A DNA stretch of 64,000 nt. Source: CAVWCQ01 sp963753545 (GTDB lineage Bacteria > Chloroflexota > Anaerolineae > Aggregatilineales > Aggregatilineaceae). The position numbers and the translations under genes are program-made. The DNA is taken from positions 3,534,001-3,598,000 of the forward strand of contig CAVWCQ010000008.1 of NCBI GenBank assembly GCA_963753545.1. The letters are read 5' to 3'. How positions within the stretch are numbered: the stretch's first letter is position 1; each line of letters opens with the position of its first letter. Below, one piece after another: positions 1 through 8,974 of this stretch. The notes below the pieces were generated by a model, which was not told where the DNA came from, did no database searches, and was given only the letters and a program-made list of their open reading frames with translations.

Positions 1-1
1 C

Positions 2-3000
2 CTGCGCTCCTGGCTTGAAGATCCGGACGGCGATGGGGTATACACCTTCACCACGCTTTACATCCCGGCAGGTGACTATCAGGCTAAGGTCGCCCTCAAC
101 CAGACCTGGGACGAGAACTACGGCCTTGATGGTGCCGCTGGCGGTGATAATATCCCCTTCAGCGTTCCCGCCGATGGCCACGAAGTTACCTTCACCTACG
201 ACTCGGCCTCCCATGCCATCACGATCACCGTCAGCGATGAGCCAAGCCCGGATTATGTACCGCCCGCCGCTGCCGTAACCGAAGAAGCGCCCGCCGCTGA
301 AGAAACTCCCGCGCCCGAAGGCGAAGCGGAAGCCCCACGCGGACAGCCCGGCGGACCGGATACCGTAACTGTAGCCGGGACCATCCAGGCGCTGCTTGGC
401 TGCGCCAATGACTGGGCACCGGAATGCGATGCCACCTTCCTGACCTACGATCCGAACGACAACATTTGGATGGGAACCTGGGACCTTCCTGCGGGCGATT
501 ACGAATATAAAGCTGCCCTCAACGGCGGGTGGGATGAAAACTACGGCCTGCACGCCGTCGAACACGGCGATAATATCCCGCTCTCTCTCGCTGAAGACAC
601 CACCGTGACCTTCCTGTTCGACTACGCCACGGGCTGGATCACCGACAGCGTGAATTCTGTCGTTGCCAACGTTTCCGGCAGCTTCCAGGATGAGATCGGT
701 TGCCCCGGCGACTGGGCCCCCGACTGCCTGCGTACCTGGCTGCAAGACCCGGATGGCGACGGCATCTATGAATTTAAGACCTTCCTGATCCCGCCCGGCG
801 ACTATGAAGCCAAGGTTGCCCTCAACCAGAGTTGGGAACCGCTCAATTATGGGCTGGATGGCGTGGAGCATGGTCCAAACATCCCCTTCACGATCCCGGC
901 AGTGGGACACGAGGTCACCTTTACCTATGATTCGGTTTCTAACATGGTTACTGTTGCCGTTAGTGAAGAACCCGTTGCCACCGCCGAACAGATCGCTGCC
1001 ATGCAGACTGTAGCCGCCGCTGGTGATCTGACAACGGCGAAGGCCCACTGGGTCACCCAGGATACCATCGCCTGGAAGAAGACGTTCCCCGAAGGAACGG
1101 TCGTCCAGTTATTTTATTCGCCCGATGCCGCCCTGGTCCTCGGTGATACGCTGACCGGGGGCGACGCCATCACCCTGACCCTCGATGACGCAGGGCTGAG
1201 TGAAGACGTTCTGGCGAAGTTCCCGTACCTGACCGGGTACAGCGCGTTTAAGATCGCGGAAAGCGATCTGGCGCTGGTTCCCGACATCCTCAAGGGCCAG
1301 TTCGCCGTCTCAGCCGTTGATGCCGAGGGCAAACTGCTCGATGCCACCTCGATCCAGATTCCGGGTGTCCTGGACGAACTGTATACCTACAGTGGCAGCC
1401 TGGGCATCACCTACGCTGGTGAGGTGCCTTCCTTTGCCGTCTGGGCACCAACCGCCAAATCGGTCACGTTCCATCTGTTCGATAATGCCGACCCGGCGAC
1501 CACCAGCACGACATTCCCAATGATCCTCGATCCGGCAACGGGTGTCTGGAGTCTGGCAGGACAGGCGGACTGGACCTATAAGTTTTACCTGTACGAAGTT
1601 GAGGTTTACGCCCCATCGACGCGCAAGATCGAACACAACCTTGTGACCGACCCCTATTCGGTCAGCCTCTCCATGAACAGCCAGCGCAGCCAGGTTGTGG
1701 ATATCTTCAGCGATGCCTCTCTGATGCCGCAGGGTTGGGCCGCGATGGTCAAACCCGAATTAGCTGCACCGGAAGATATCGTGCTCTACGAGCTGCATAT
1801 CCGCGACTTCAGCGTGAACGACGAGACAGTTCCTGAACCCTTCCGGGGAACCTATATGGCCTTCACGGTTTCGGATTCAAACGGCATGAAGCACCTGCGC
1901 GCCCTGGCCCAGGCGGGCTTGACCCATATTCACCTGCTGCCTGTATTTGATATCGCCAGCATTAACGAGAACAAAGCCGAGCGCGTCGAACCCGATGCGG
2001 CAGAACTTGCCACCTTCCCCGGTGACTCCGATCAGCAGCAGGCGATCATCAATGAAATCCGCGATCAGGATGCCTTTAACTGGGGTTACGATCCCTTCCA
2101 CTACAGTACGCCTGAAGGCAGCTACGCCACCAACCCCAACGGCACGACTCGCATCTTGCAGTTCCGTCGCATGGTGTCGAGTCTCAATGACGCGGGCCTG
2201 CGTATCGTAATGGATGTGGTCTACAACCACACCAACGCCAGCGGCGAGAGCGATTTCTCCGTGCTCGACAAGGTCGTTCCCGGCTACTATCACCGCCTGG
2301 ACGAGAACGGCAATGTCACGTCCAGCACCTGCTGCCAGAACACCGCCACCGAACACAACATGATGGAAAAGTTGATGATCGACTCGGTGGTGCTGTGGGC
2401 CAAAGCCTACAAGGTGGACGGCTTCCGCTTCGACCTGATGGGCCACCACATGGTTTCCAATATGCAGCATGTCCGCGAAGCGCTTGACGCCCTCACGCTG
2501 GAAAACGACGGCGTGGACGGCAAGGCGATCTACATCTACGGCGAAGGCTGGGACTTTGGTGAAGTCGCAGCCAATGCACGCGGCATCAACGCCACGCAGT
2601 TGAACCTGGGCGGTACGGGCATTGGCACGTTTAATGACCGCATCCGTGACGCAGCCCGCGGCGGCAGCCCCTTCGGTGACTGGCAGTTCCAGGGCTTCGT
2701 CAACGGCCTCTATACCAATAACAACGGCATCACTGGCGGCACGGAAGATGAACAGCTTACCCGGCTTCTGCACTTAGAAGACCTGATTCGCGTCGGTCTG
2801 GCGGGCAATCTCAAGGATTACAGCCTTGTGGATGGAACGGGCGCGACGGTCACGGGCGCTGATGTAGACTACAACGGGAAACCAGCAGGCTACACTCTCG
2901 ACCCGCAGGAACAGATCGCCTACGTTGAAGCGCACGACAACGAGACACTCTTCGACAAGATTCAGTATGCGGCCCCGGCGGACACCTCGACGGCGGACCG

Positions 3001-3646
3001 CGCCCGCATGCAGTGGCTCGGTCTTGATGTAGCCATGTTCAGCCAGGGCGTGCCATTCTTCCATGCAGGCGGCGATATGCTGCGCTCGAAGTCAGAAGAC
3101 GGCAACAGCTATAACTCTGGCGACTGGTTCAACCGTCTCGATTTCACTTATCAGACGAACAACTGGGCCGTTGGCCTGCCTAACCAGGCGGACAAGTGGC
3201 CGATCATCCAGCCCCTGCTGGCGAATCCCGATCTTCAGGTGACCCCTGAAGATATCCAGAATACCGTTGCTCACTTCCAGGAAATCCTGCAAATCCGCAA
3301 GAGTTCCAAGCTGTTCCGCCTGGAAACCGCGCAGGATGTGATGGATCGCCTGGTCTTTTACAACACCGGGCCGGATCAGACTCCGGGCTTGATCGTGATG
3401 AGCATCTCCGATCTGGGCGATCTGGCTGACCTCGATCCCGATCATGAAATGGTCGTGGTCCTGTTCAACGCCACCCCCGGCGAGATCACCTTCAGCGACG
3501 CGGCGTTCACGGGCCAAAGCCTGGAACTGCATCCCGTTCAGGTGAACTCGAACGATCCCATCGTCCAGGGCGCAAGCTTCAACTCGGCATCGGGCACGTT
3601 CACCGTTCCCGGCCTCACCACCGCTGTTTTCGTCCTGCCCGAATAG
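2..3646 (+). CDS. Type I pullulanase (GH13), secreted, 5' end outside window
   Basis: Debranching enzyme that hydrolyses alpha-1,6 bonds of pullulan and starch. The frame is open from base 2, so an ATG at 470 is internal and the gene starts before the window; 1,214 residues are visible. Three copies of an X25-like starch-binding module (motifs DPDGDG, PAGDY or PPGDY, ALN) occupy about residues 1-78, 121-220 and 221-322, with an acidic Pro/Ala linker after the first. A CBM48-like region follows (about 465-560), then the catalytic barrel opened by YELHIRDFS (about 594). GH13 catalytic residues are all visible: nucleophile Asp811 in GFRFDLMGHH, acid/base Glu848 in YGEGWDFGE, Asp979 in EAHDN; region I is DVVYNHT. 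The FNWGYDP motif is typical of type I pullulanases. The multimodular form implies an extracellular enzyme, though the signal peptide is not visible. A strong terminator follows the stop. Confidence 0.95.
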   Translation: MRSWLEDPDGDGVYTFTTLYIPAGDYQAKVALNQTWDENYGLDGAAGGDNIPFSVPADGHEVTFTYDSASHAITITVSDEPSPDYVPPAAAVTEEAPAAEETPAPEGEAEAPRGQPGGPDTVTVAGTIQALLGCANDWAPECDATFLTYDPNDNIWMGTWDLPAGDYEYKAALNGGWDENYGLHAVEHGDNIPLSLAEDTTVTFLFDYATGWITDSVNSVVANVSGSFQDEIGCPGDWAPDCLRTWLQDPDGDGIYEFKTFLIPPGDYEAKVALNQSWEPLNYGLDGVEHGPNIPFTIPAVGHEVTFTYDSVSNMVTVAVSEEPVATAEQIAAMQTVAAAGDLTTAKAHWVTQDTIAWKKTFPEGTVVQLFYSPDAALVLGDTLTGGDAITLTLDDAGLSEDVLAKFPYLTGYSAFKIAESDLALVPDILKGQFAVSAVDAEGKLLDATSIQIPGVLDELYTYSGSLGITYAGEVPSFAVWAPTAKSVTFHLFDNADPATTSTTFPMILDPATGVWSLAGQADWTYKFYLYEVEVYAPSTRKIEHNLVTDPYSVSLSMNSQRSQVVDIFSDASLMPQGWAAMVKPELAAPEDIVLYELHIRDFSVNDETVPEPFRGTYMAFTVSDSNGMKHLRALAQAGLTHIHLLPVFDIASINENKAERVEPDAAELATFPGDSDQQQAIINEIRDQDAFNWGYDPFHYSTPEGSYATNPNGTTRILQFRRMVSSLNDAGLRIVMDVVYNHTNASGESDFSVLDKVVPGYYHRLDENGNVTSSTCCQNTATEHNMMEKLMIDSVVLWAKAYKVDGFRFDLMGHHMVSNMQHVREALDALTLENDGVDGKAIYIYGEGWDFGEVAANARGINATQLNLGGTGIGTFNDRIRDAARGGSPFGDWQFQGFVNGLYTNNNGITGGTEDEQLTRLLHLEDLIRVGLAGNLKDYSLVDGTGATVTGADVDYNGKPAGYTLDPQEQIAYVEAHDNETLFDKIQYAAPADTSTADRARMQWLGLDVAMFSQGVPFFHAGGDMLRSKSEDGNSYNSGDWFNRLDFTYQTNNWAVGLPNQADKWPIIQPLLANPDLQVTPEDIQNTVAHFQEILQIRKSSKLFRLETAQDVMDRLVFYNTGPDQTPGLIVMSISDLGDLADLDPDHEMVVVLFNATPGEITFSDAAFTGQSLELHPVQVNSNDPIVQGASFNSASGTFTVPGLTTAVFVLPE

Positions 3647-3667
3647 CTGTGTACCCTCAACCAACCG

Positions 3668-3698
3668 GAGCCGGGGCCACAACCCCGGCTCTTTTTTT
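3668..3698 (+). terminator. Rho-independent terminator of the pullulanase gene
   Basis: A perfect 9-bp stem GAGCCGGGG/CCCCGGCTC with a 6-nt loop is followed directly by seven T. It lies 22 bp after the pullulanase stop. The remaining 220 bp up to the next gene show no further feature. Confidence 0.9.
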
Positions 3699-3918
3699 GC
3701 TCCCCTACAAAATGGTTCGCCTTTGTCTCACAGGGGAATTGCTTGCTGCATTCGTGTCAATTGAAGTCCAGGTGCTGCATCTCATAAATGAAGAGGTAGA
3801 ATAGGCTGAGGAGGAAGGGATCTGGAATCGTGAACTGCGAAACGGCACGATGAAACCCAGCTTTCAGATTCCCCAACAGCATCGTCAGGTTGCTTGACCC
3901 ACTTGAGGAATAGAGACC

Positions 3919-5376
3919 ATGGCAACTCGATACGAACTGCCCCGCACTTCGCCTGAACAACAGGGTATCGTGTCATCGGCCATACTTCGGTTTGTCGAGG
4001 CATTGGAACGGCAAATTCACGAAATACACAGTTTTATGTTGCTGCGGCATGGTGTTGTTGTCGCTGAGGGCTGGTGGTTCCCCTACAGCGCGGACCAGCC
4101 TCATCTGTTGTTTTCGGTCAGCAAGAGTTTTATGTCTACTGCGGTTGGTCTCGCGGTAGCTGAAGGATATTTCTCTATCGACGATCCAGTACTGTCCTTC
4201 TTTCCCGATGAAATGCCCCCTGAAGGTGGCGACTATATGGCAGCGATGCGCGTCCGACACCTGCTGACGATGACCAGCGGGCAAGCTGTCGATACCTGGG
4301 GATCGATGGTGGATCGGCTTGATGGTAACTGGATCAAGGGCTTCTTTGCCGTGCCTGTAGTCCACAAACCCGGAACGCACTTTGTCTACAACACGGGGGC
4401 AACCTATATGCTTTCTGCCATTGTGCAGAAAACAACAGGCATGAAAGTCATTGATTATCTGCAACCACGCCTGTTTGAGCCGCTGGGTATCAGCCATGCT
4501 TCCTGGCAGGAGTCACCACAGGGTATGACCGCAGGTGGCATCGGGTTAAGTCTGACCACCGAGGATATCGCTCGTTTTGGTCAACTGTATCTGCAAAAAG
4601 GCCTCTGGCAGGGTAAACAGATCCTGTCTGAAGCCTGGATCGCAGAAGCAACACGCTCACACATCAGCAATGACAGGGGAGGACAGCCCGATTGGTCGCA
4701 GGGTTACGGCTATCAATTCTGGCGCGGACGACACGATGCGTACCGGGCTGATGGGGTGTTCGGTCAGTTTTGTATTGTCATGCCTGAACAGGATGCTGTC
4801 CTCGCCATGACAGGAGGTATCGACTTCTTAGATTCACAGGGGACGTTAGACCTTGTTTGGGAACTGCTGCTCCCGGCGATAGGCGGAGGGCCACTCAGCG
4901 AAGATACGGCCTCACGTCGGCGCTTGATCGAAAAATGTTCTGGACTGAATTTGCCTCCAGTACAGGATAAGACTGATTCGCCTGTTGCCAGACAGATTTC
5001 GGGACGAACCTACAAGGTCGATTCCAACGCACTGAACATTCAAGCCATCGCCCTGGACTTTACTGGTTCTTCCTGCACAGTCCGCGTTGAAACATCAGCA
5101 GGTACGGAAACGCTCTCCTGTGGCTTAGGGGTCTGGCGGCAAGGACAGAACACTGGATTGTTCAAACAACCTGTGCTCTTTGATCGCACCGCAGTTGCTG
5201 CTAGTGGCGCGTGGACAGGGGATGACTGCTTTACAATGGCGGTCCGGCTCCATGAGACTCCGTTCTACTACACCATTGTTTACCATTTCGTCGGTGATGA
5301 GTTGCTGATCGAAATACGCATCAACGTCTCGTTGGAGACATTGGAACCTCTGCTGTTGACGGCATCTGCCGCTTAA
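3919..5376 (+). CDS. Serine hydrolase, class C beta-lactamase / penicillin-binding fold
   Basis: 485-residue serine hydrolase of the beta-lactamase-related family (esterases, DD-peptidases, class C-like enzymes). The SxxK nucleophile motif is Ser66-Val-Ser-Lys69 in FSVSKSFMST, and the second-motif tyrosine is Tyr157 in FVYNTGATYML. The catalytic fold ends near residue 330; the remaining 150 residues resemble the beta-rich tail often appended to this family. No signal peptide is evident, so it is probably cytoplasmic. The start follows a GAGG ribosome site at good spacing. It is monocistronic, convergent with pckA, and its 3' gap contains a copy of the dispersed repeat. Substrate cannot be deduced; an esterase role is as likely as a peptidase role. 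Confidence 0.85.
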   Translation: MATRYELPRTSPEQQGIVSSAILRFVEALERQIHEIHSFMLLRHGVVVAEGWWFPYSADQPHLLFSVSKSFMSTAVGLAVAEGYFSIDDPVLSFFPDEMPPEGGDYMAAMRVRHLLTMTSGQAVDTWGSMVDRLDGNWIKGFFAVPVVHKPGTHFVYNTGATYMLSAIVQKTTGMKVIDYLQPRLFEPLGISHASWQESPQGMTAGGIGLSLTTEDIARFGQLYLQKGLWQGKQILSEAWIAEATRSHISNDRGGQPDWSQGYGYQFWRGRHDAYRADGVFGQFCIVMPEQDAVLAMTGGIDFLDSQGTLDLVWELLLPAIGGGPLSEDTASRRRLIEKCSGLNLPPVQDKTDSPVARQISGRTYKVDSNALNIQAIALDFTGSSCTVRVETSAGTETLSCGLGVWRQGQNTGLFKQPVLFDRTAVAASGAWTGDDCFTMAVRLHETPFYYTIVYHFVGDELLIEIRINVSLETLEPLLLTASAA

Positions 5377-5558
5377 AAGTCTGTTGCTGACCGCTGCTTT
5401 TTGTGCTCAGACGAGATGAAGGCCAAAATTCAAACGCAACTCGAACCATCCTCCTCTATACATATCAGAACATCCGTGCTATACTATAAAAGGCTTTTCT
5501 CGCGTTTTGCTTGAGCGCTTTGCCTGCTTTTTCCGACTCGCTGCCAAAGGTGATAGAC

Positions 5559-5785
5559 GGTTAGTAAACGGTTAGTGGCCCCCCTCAAAAAAATAGTCGG
5601 TGCGAATCGTCACGAGAAAAAACTGGGTCGAAATGATCAACTAATTTTCAGTCAAAGTTAGAATCGCTCATTTCTTCTCTCAAATGGCCCTGTTCTGCGA
5701 CCTTGAAAGAGTGGTCAAATCAGGCAAAATTTCTCAAAAACCTATTAAGTGATCGATGAAATGCTCTTAAATGATCAACAACATG
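5559..5785 (-). repeat. Dispersed convergent-gap repeat, copy A (modules 1 and 2)
   Basis: Read on the minus strand, this 227-bp stretch matches the plus strand at 28033-28250 almost base for base. The core at 5676-5756 is essentially identical. The repeat begins near TTGTTGATCA, has a second TAGTTGATCA about 145 bp on, and ends with two CTAACC copies. It lies between the 3' ends of the serine hydrolase and pckA. It has no ORF and no terminal inverted repeats that I can see. Bases 5377-5558 before it are AT-rich non-coding sequence with no recognised feature. Confidence 0.85.
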
Positions 5786-5794
5786 GCCCTTTAA

Positions 5795-5830
5795 TAAAAA
5801 TAGGGGCAATCCGGAAACCAGACCGCCCCT
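5795..5830 (-). terminator. Rho-independent terminator of pckA
   Basis: On the minus strand a 13-bp stem (AGGGGCGGTCTGG against CCGGATTGCCCCT, three G-U pairs) with a TTT loop is followed by ATTTTTATT. It lies 21 bp after the pckA stop. Confidence 0.85.
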
Positions 5831-5850
5831 GACAACCATCACTTACGACC

Positions 5851-7491
5851 TTACAGTTTCGGACCGGCCTCGCGAACTTCTATCGGGCAGTCCGGTGCAA
5901 ACTTGCGGAAGTTATCGATGTACCGCGCCGCGAGTTGGCGGTACTTGTCCCAGTATTCGTCTTGCGATGGCCACAACTCGGCGGGATACAAAACGCTCTC
6001 CGGCACGTTTGGGCAGCTTTTCGGCACTTCGAAGCCAAACACCGGGTCGCGGTAGAACTCGACGCTCGCCAGTTCACCCGACAGGGCCGCGTTGAGCAGG
6101 GCGCGTGTGTGACGGATGCTGATCCGCTTGCCCGTCCCGTACGGTCCGCCTACCCAACCCGTGTTGATCAGCCAGCAGGTTGCGCCGTAGCGCTGCACCT
6201 TGTTCTTGAGCAGGTTGGCGTAGACCATCGGGTGGTGAACCATAAACGGCGCGCCAAAGCACGTGCTGAAGGTGATCTCCGGCTCCGCACCCAGGCCAAC
6301 TTCCGTGCCGCCCACCTTCGACGTATAGCCGGAGATGAAGTGATAGAGCGCCTGGTCGGGCGTTAGCCGGGCGATAGGTGGCATGACACCCTGCGCGTCA
6401 CAGGTCAGCATGACAACGTTCGTCGGGTGTCCGCCCATCTTAGACAGTACCGCGTTGCCGATATAGGTCAGCGGATACGATGCGCGCGTATTTTCGGTCA
6501 GTGTCTCGTCATCCAGGTCGATCTCTCGGCTGACGGGGTCGACTACGACATTTTCCAGCACGGTGCCAAACGTGTGTGTCGCGGCGTAGATCTCCGGCTC
6601 AGCGGTGGGCGAGAGATTGATCACCTTGGCATAGCAGCCATTCTCGAAGTTGAACACACCTCTGTCATTCCAGCCATGCTCGTCATCGCCAATCAGCCCG
6701 CGTGTGGGATCGGCGGAGAGGGTCGTTTTGCCCGTTCCCGACAGGCCAAAGAACAGGGCAGTGTTGCCATCCTGTCCCTCGTTTGCCGAACAGTGCATGG
6801 TCATAACGCCTTCCAGCGGCAGGAAGTAGTTCATCATCGTAAAGACGGACTTCTTGATCTCGCCGCCGTAAGCCGTGCCACCGATCAGGCACAGGCGCTG
6901 TTCCAGGTTCATAATGATGAATGTACCCGTGCGCGTTCCGTCAATCGGCTCGAACGCCTGGAAAGACGGGATGCTGATCACGGTAAATTCCGGCACATGC
7001 TGCCGGTAGCCTTCGTGGTTTTCCGGTTGAATAAACATGTTCCGGCTGAACAGGCTGTGCCACGCCAGTTCAGTGATCACGCGAATGGGCATCCGGTAGT
7101 CCGGATCAGCCCCGGCGTAGCAGTCCTGTACAAAAAGATCGCGTCCCTGCAAATAGCCCTGCATCCGGTTGAAAAGCTGGTTGAACTGGGCGGGATCGAT
7201 GGGACGGTTATATTCACCCCACCAGACATGATCCTCAGTGGACGCTTCACGCACGATAAACTTGTCCTGCGCAGCGCGGGCCGTGTGTTTGCCGGAGAGG
7301 ACAACCATTGGTCCCATGTGGGCGACCAGACCTTCGCGCCGGAAGACGATCTCTTCATACAGCGCTTCGGCTGAAAGGTTCCAGTACACCTTGCGCAAGT
7401 TTGTCAGGCACTGTAAATCCAGGCCATAGTCGCTCTTCAGGGTTGCTGCCTGGCCTTCGGCGGGCGTTTTGATGTCTAATAGGTTGTTCAT
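5851..7491 (-). CDS. pckA: Phosphoenolpyruvate carboxykinase (ATP)
   Basis: Converts oxaloacetate plus ATP to phosphoenolpyruvate plus CO2, the gluconeogenic entry step, in the cytosol. The kinase-type P-loop GLSGTGKTTLS is at about residues 249-259, followed by GLIGDDEHGW with metal- and nucleotide-binding acids; both are diagnostic for the ATP-dependent family. About 546 residues is normal length. The ATG at 7491 overlaps the TGA of the upstream aminotransferase (ATGA), with AGGGA 9 bp before it, so I prefer it to the TTG six bases earlier. The pair is probably translationally coupled, which links oxaloacetate made by transamination to its decarboxylation. Confidence 0.96.
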   Translation of the reverse strand: MNNLLDIKTPAEGQAATLKSDYGLDLQCLTNLRKVYWNLSAEALYEEIVFRREGLVAHMGPMVVLSGKHTARAAQDKFIVREASTEDHVWWGEYNRPIDPAQFNQLFNRMQGYLQGRDLFVQDCYAGADPDYRMPIRVITELAWHSLFSRNMFIQPENHEGYRQHVPEFTVISIPSFQAFEPIDGTRTGTFIIMNLEQRLCLIGGTAYGGEIKKSVFTMMNYFLPLEGVMTMHCSANEGQDGNTALFFGLSGTGKTTLSADPTRGLIGDDEHGWNDRGVFNFENGCYAKVINLSPTAEPEIYAATHTFGTVLENVVVDPVSREIDLDDETLTENTRASYPLTYIGNAVLSKMGGHPTNVVMLTCDAQGVMPPIARLTPDQALYHFISGYTSKVGGTEVGLGAEPEITFSTCFGAPFMVHHPMVYANLLKNKVQRYGATCWLINTGWVGGPYGTGKRISIRHTRALLNAALSGELASVEFYRDPVFGFEVPKSCPNVPESVLYPAELWPSQDEYWDKYRQLAARYIDNFRKFAPDCPIEVREAGPKL

Positions 7492-8705
7492 AGCCAATCC
7501 CTAACCAGCTTTCGGTCGCCGATATAGATTTCGTTCGGAGCGCACGGATCAACTGCCCATTTGATACGCCGGATGCCTTCCATGATATCTTTTGCCGCCC
7601 CGGAAAAGCTGATGCGCAGGTGCCCTTCCATGCCGAATTCTTTGCCCGGCACGGTGACAACCAGCGCTTTTTTGAGCAGGAACGACGATAGTTCAACCGA
7701 ATTGCCATTGTAGGCACGAAAATCGGGCAGAACATAAAAGGTTCCATCCGGTTTAGTGACCCGCAGATCGCTGAATGTCCGCAGTTCATTGAGGATCAGG
7801 TCGCGGCTGTTTTGAATCTGGAGGCGCAGATTTTCCACAATGCTTTGTACCCCCGTCAGTGCACCTTCCGCCGCTGCCTGATCCACTGCTGGTGCACAGG
7901 ATGTGATCTGGCCCTGAACGTTAGTCATCACTTCTATCAGCTTGCGGTTGGCGATAGCCCAGCCAATGCGGAATCCGGTCATACCGTACAGTTTCGAAAC
8001 CCCATTGACAACAATAAGATTGGAAGTTTCGATATCTTTGTTCGTGTACTGGTAACCGGGAACCGCCCGCTTTCCATCGAAGACCAGCTTGTGATAGATG
8101 TCGTCCATAATCAGGTAGATATTCTTGCGTTCGCACAAGTCTACGACCTGGGCAACAAACTCCTCTGAATACATGACGCCGGAGGGATTGTTGGGGCTGT
8201 TGAGGATGATCGCCTTGGTATAGGAACTCAGCGCCTCTTCTACTTCTTCAAAGCGAACGCGGAACGTGCCATCCTCTGGCTTGACGATCACCGGAATGCC
8301 ATAAACCATCCGTACCATCTCAGGATAGCTCACCCAGTGAGGAGCGAGGATAATCACCTCGTCTTGCGGGTTGATGATCGAATAGAGGATGTTAAAGAGC
8401 GACTGCTTGGCCCCCGTAGAAACAATCACATTCTGGGGAGCAACCAGCCGTCCATAATTTTCCTCAGTATAACGAATGATGGCTTTTTTGAGGGAAGGGG
8501 TGCCATCGGTGGGTACATATTTTACTTCGGCGTTCTTGAGCTTAGCGGCGGAGCTAAGCACTGCGGCGATGGGGACCTTATTTTTTGGCTCCCCGACTCC
8601 CAGGTTAATCACCGGTTCGCCTCGTTCCCGCAGCGCTTGCGCCTCATCATTCAATTTGAGGGTGGGCGATGTTGGGATCGACCGGGCTAATTGGCTGATA
8701 CCCAT
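7488..8705 (-). CDS. Pyridoxal-phosphate aminotransferase, aspartate type (class I/II)
   Basis: 405-residue fold type I aminotransferase, probably interconverting aspartate and oxaloacetate with 2-oxoglutarate/glutamate. Family landmarks are NLGVGEP near residue 35, STGAKQ (about 96-101), NSPNNPSG (about 169-176), and the Schiff-base lysine Lys238 in NGVSKLYGMTGFRIGW. A clean AGGAGG precedes the ATG by 5 bp. The stop overlaps the start of pckA, so transamination product oxaloacetate would feed directly into PEP formation. Specificity for aspartate is inferred from the family and context; an aromatic or alanine substrate cannot be excluded. Confidence 0.9.
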   Translation of the reverse strand: MGISQLARSIPTSPTLKLNDEAQALRERGEPVINLGVGEPKNKVPIAAVLSSAAKLKNAEVKYVPTDGTPSLKKAIIRYTEENYGRLVAPQNVIVSTGAKQSLFNILYSIINPQDEVIILAPHWVSYPEMVRMVYGIPVIVKPEDGTFRVRFEEVEEALSSYTKAIILNSPNNPSGVMYSEEFVAQVVDLCERKNIYLIMDDIYHKLVFDGKRAVPGYQYTNKDIETSNLIVVNGVSKLYGMTGFRIGWAIANRKLIEVMTNVQGQITSCAPAVDQAAAEGALTGVQSIVENLRLQIQNSRDLILNELRTFSDLRVTKPDGTFYVLPDFRAYNGNSVELSSFLLKKALVVTVPGKEFGMEGHLRISFSGAAKDIMEGIRRIKWAVDPCAPNEIYIGDRKLVRDWL

Positions 8706-8770
8706 TGGACCTCCTATAAACTCTATAAGCGAAAAAATCTAGCTTGGTTGAATTTTATACCCTTATCCAA

Positions 8771-8908
8771 ATGAGCAAACCGTTAAAAGTCACAATTCCC
8801 GCAGACGTCGATCATCGAGATTTGCTTGCCATAGTCGCAGACCCGCAGCTTGAGCCGGATCTGGCAGACTTATTGACTCACCCGGCTCCGGATACCTGGA
8901 CAGCCTGA
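8771..8908 (+). CDS. Possible 45-residue small protein
   Basis: ATG to TGA frame encoding MSKPLKVTIPADVDHRDLLA and onward, ending DTWTA, with a balanced amphipathic composition rich in Asp, Leu and Pro. It lies divergent to the aminotransferase. Against it, there is no ribosome-binding site before the ATG and no relative I recognise. It is listed because composition looks coding and nothing else occupies this gap; it may equally be chance. Confidence 0.3.
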   Translation: MSKPLKVTIPADVDHRDLLAIVADPQLEPDLADLLTHPAPDTWTA

Positions 8909-8916
8909 TTTGGAAT

Positions 8917-8946
8917 TAAAAGCCACCATCGTTCTGATGGTGGCTT
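8917..8946 (-). terminator. Rho-independent terminator of the solute-binding protein gene
   Basis: Perfect 11-bp stem AAGCCACCATC/GATGGTGGCTT with a 5-nt loop. On the minus strand it is followed by TTTTAATT. It lies 28 bp after the stop of the gene at 8975-10507. Confidence 0.8.
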
Positions 8947-8974
8947 GCTTGTGGTTACAAATTGCCGGAACTTG

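Noticed and set aside
470..3646. Pullulanase starting at ATG 470
   Set aside because: The same frame is open to base 2 with matching starch-binding modules, so the ATG is internal.
5377..5558. Possible promoter with TATACT near 5491
   Set aside because: No suitable -35 box and no gene downstream on the plus strand; chance is likely in AT-rich DNA.
6427..7374. 315-codon plus-strand frame inside pckA
   Set aside because: Antisense shadow of a well-conserved enzyme.
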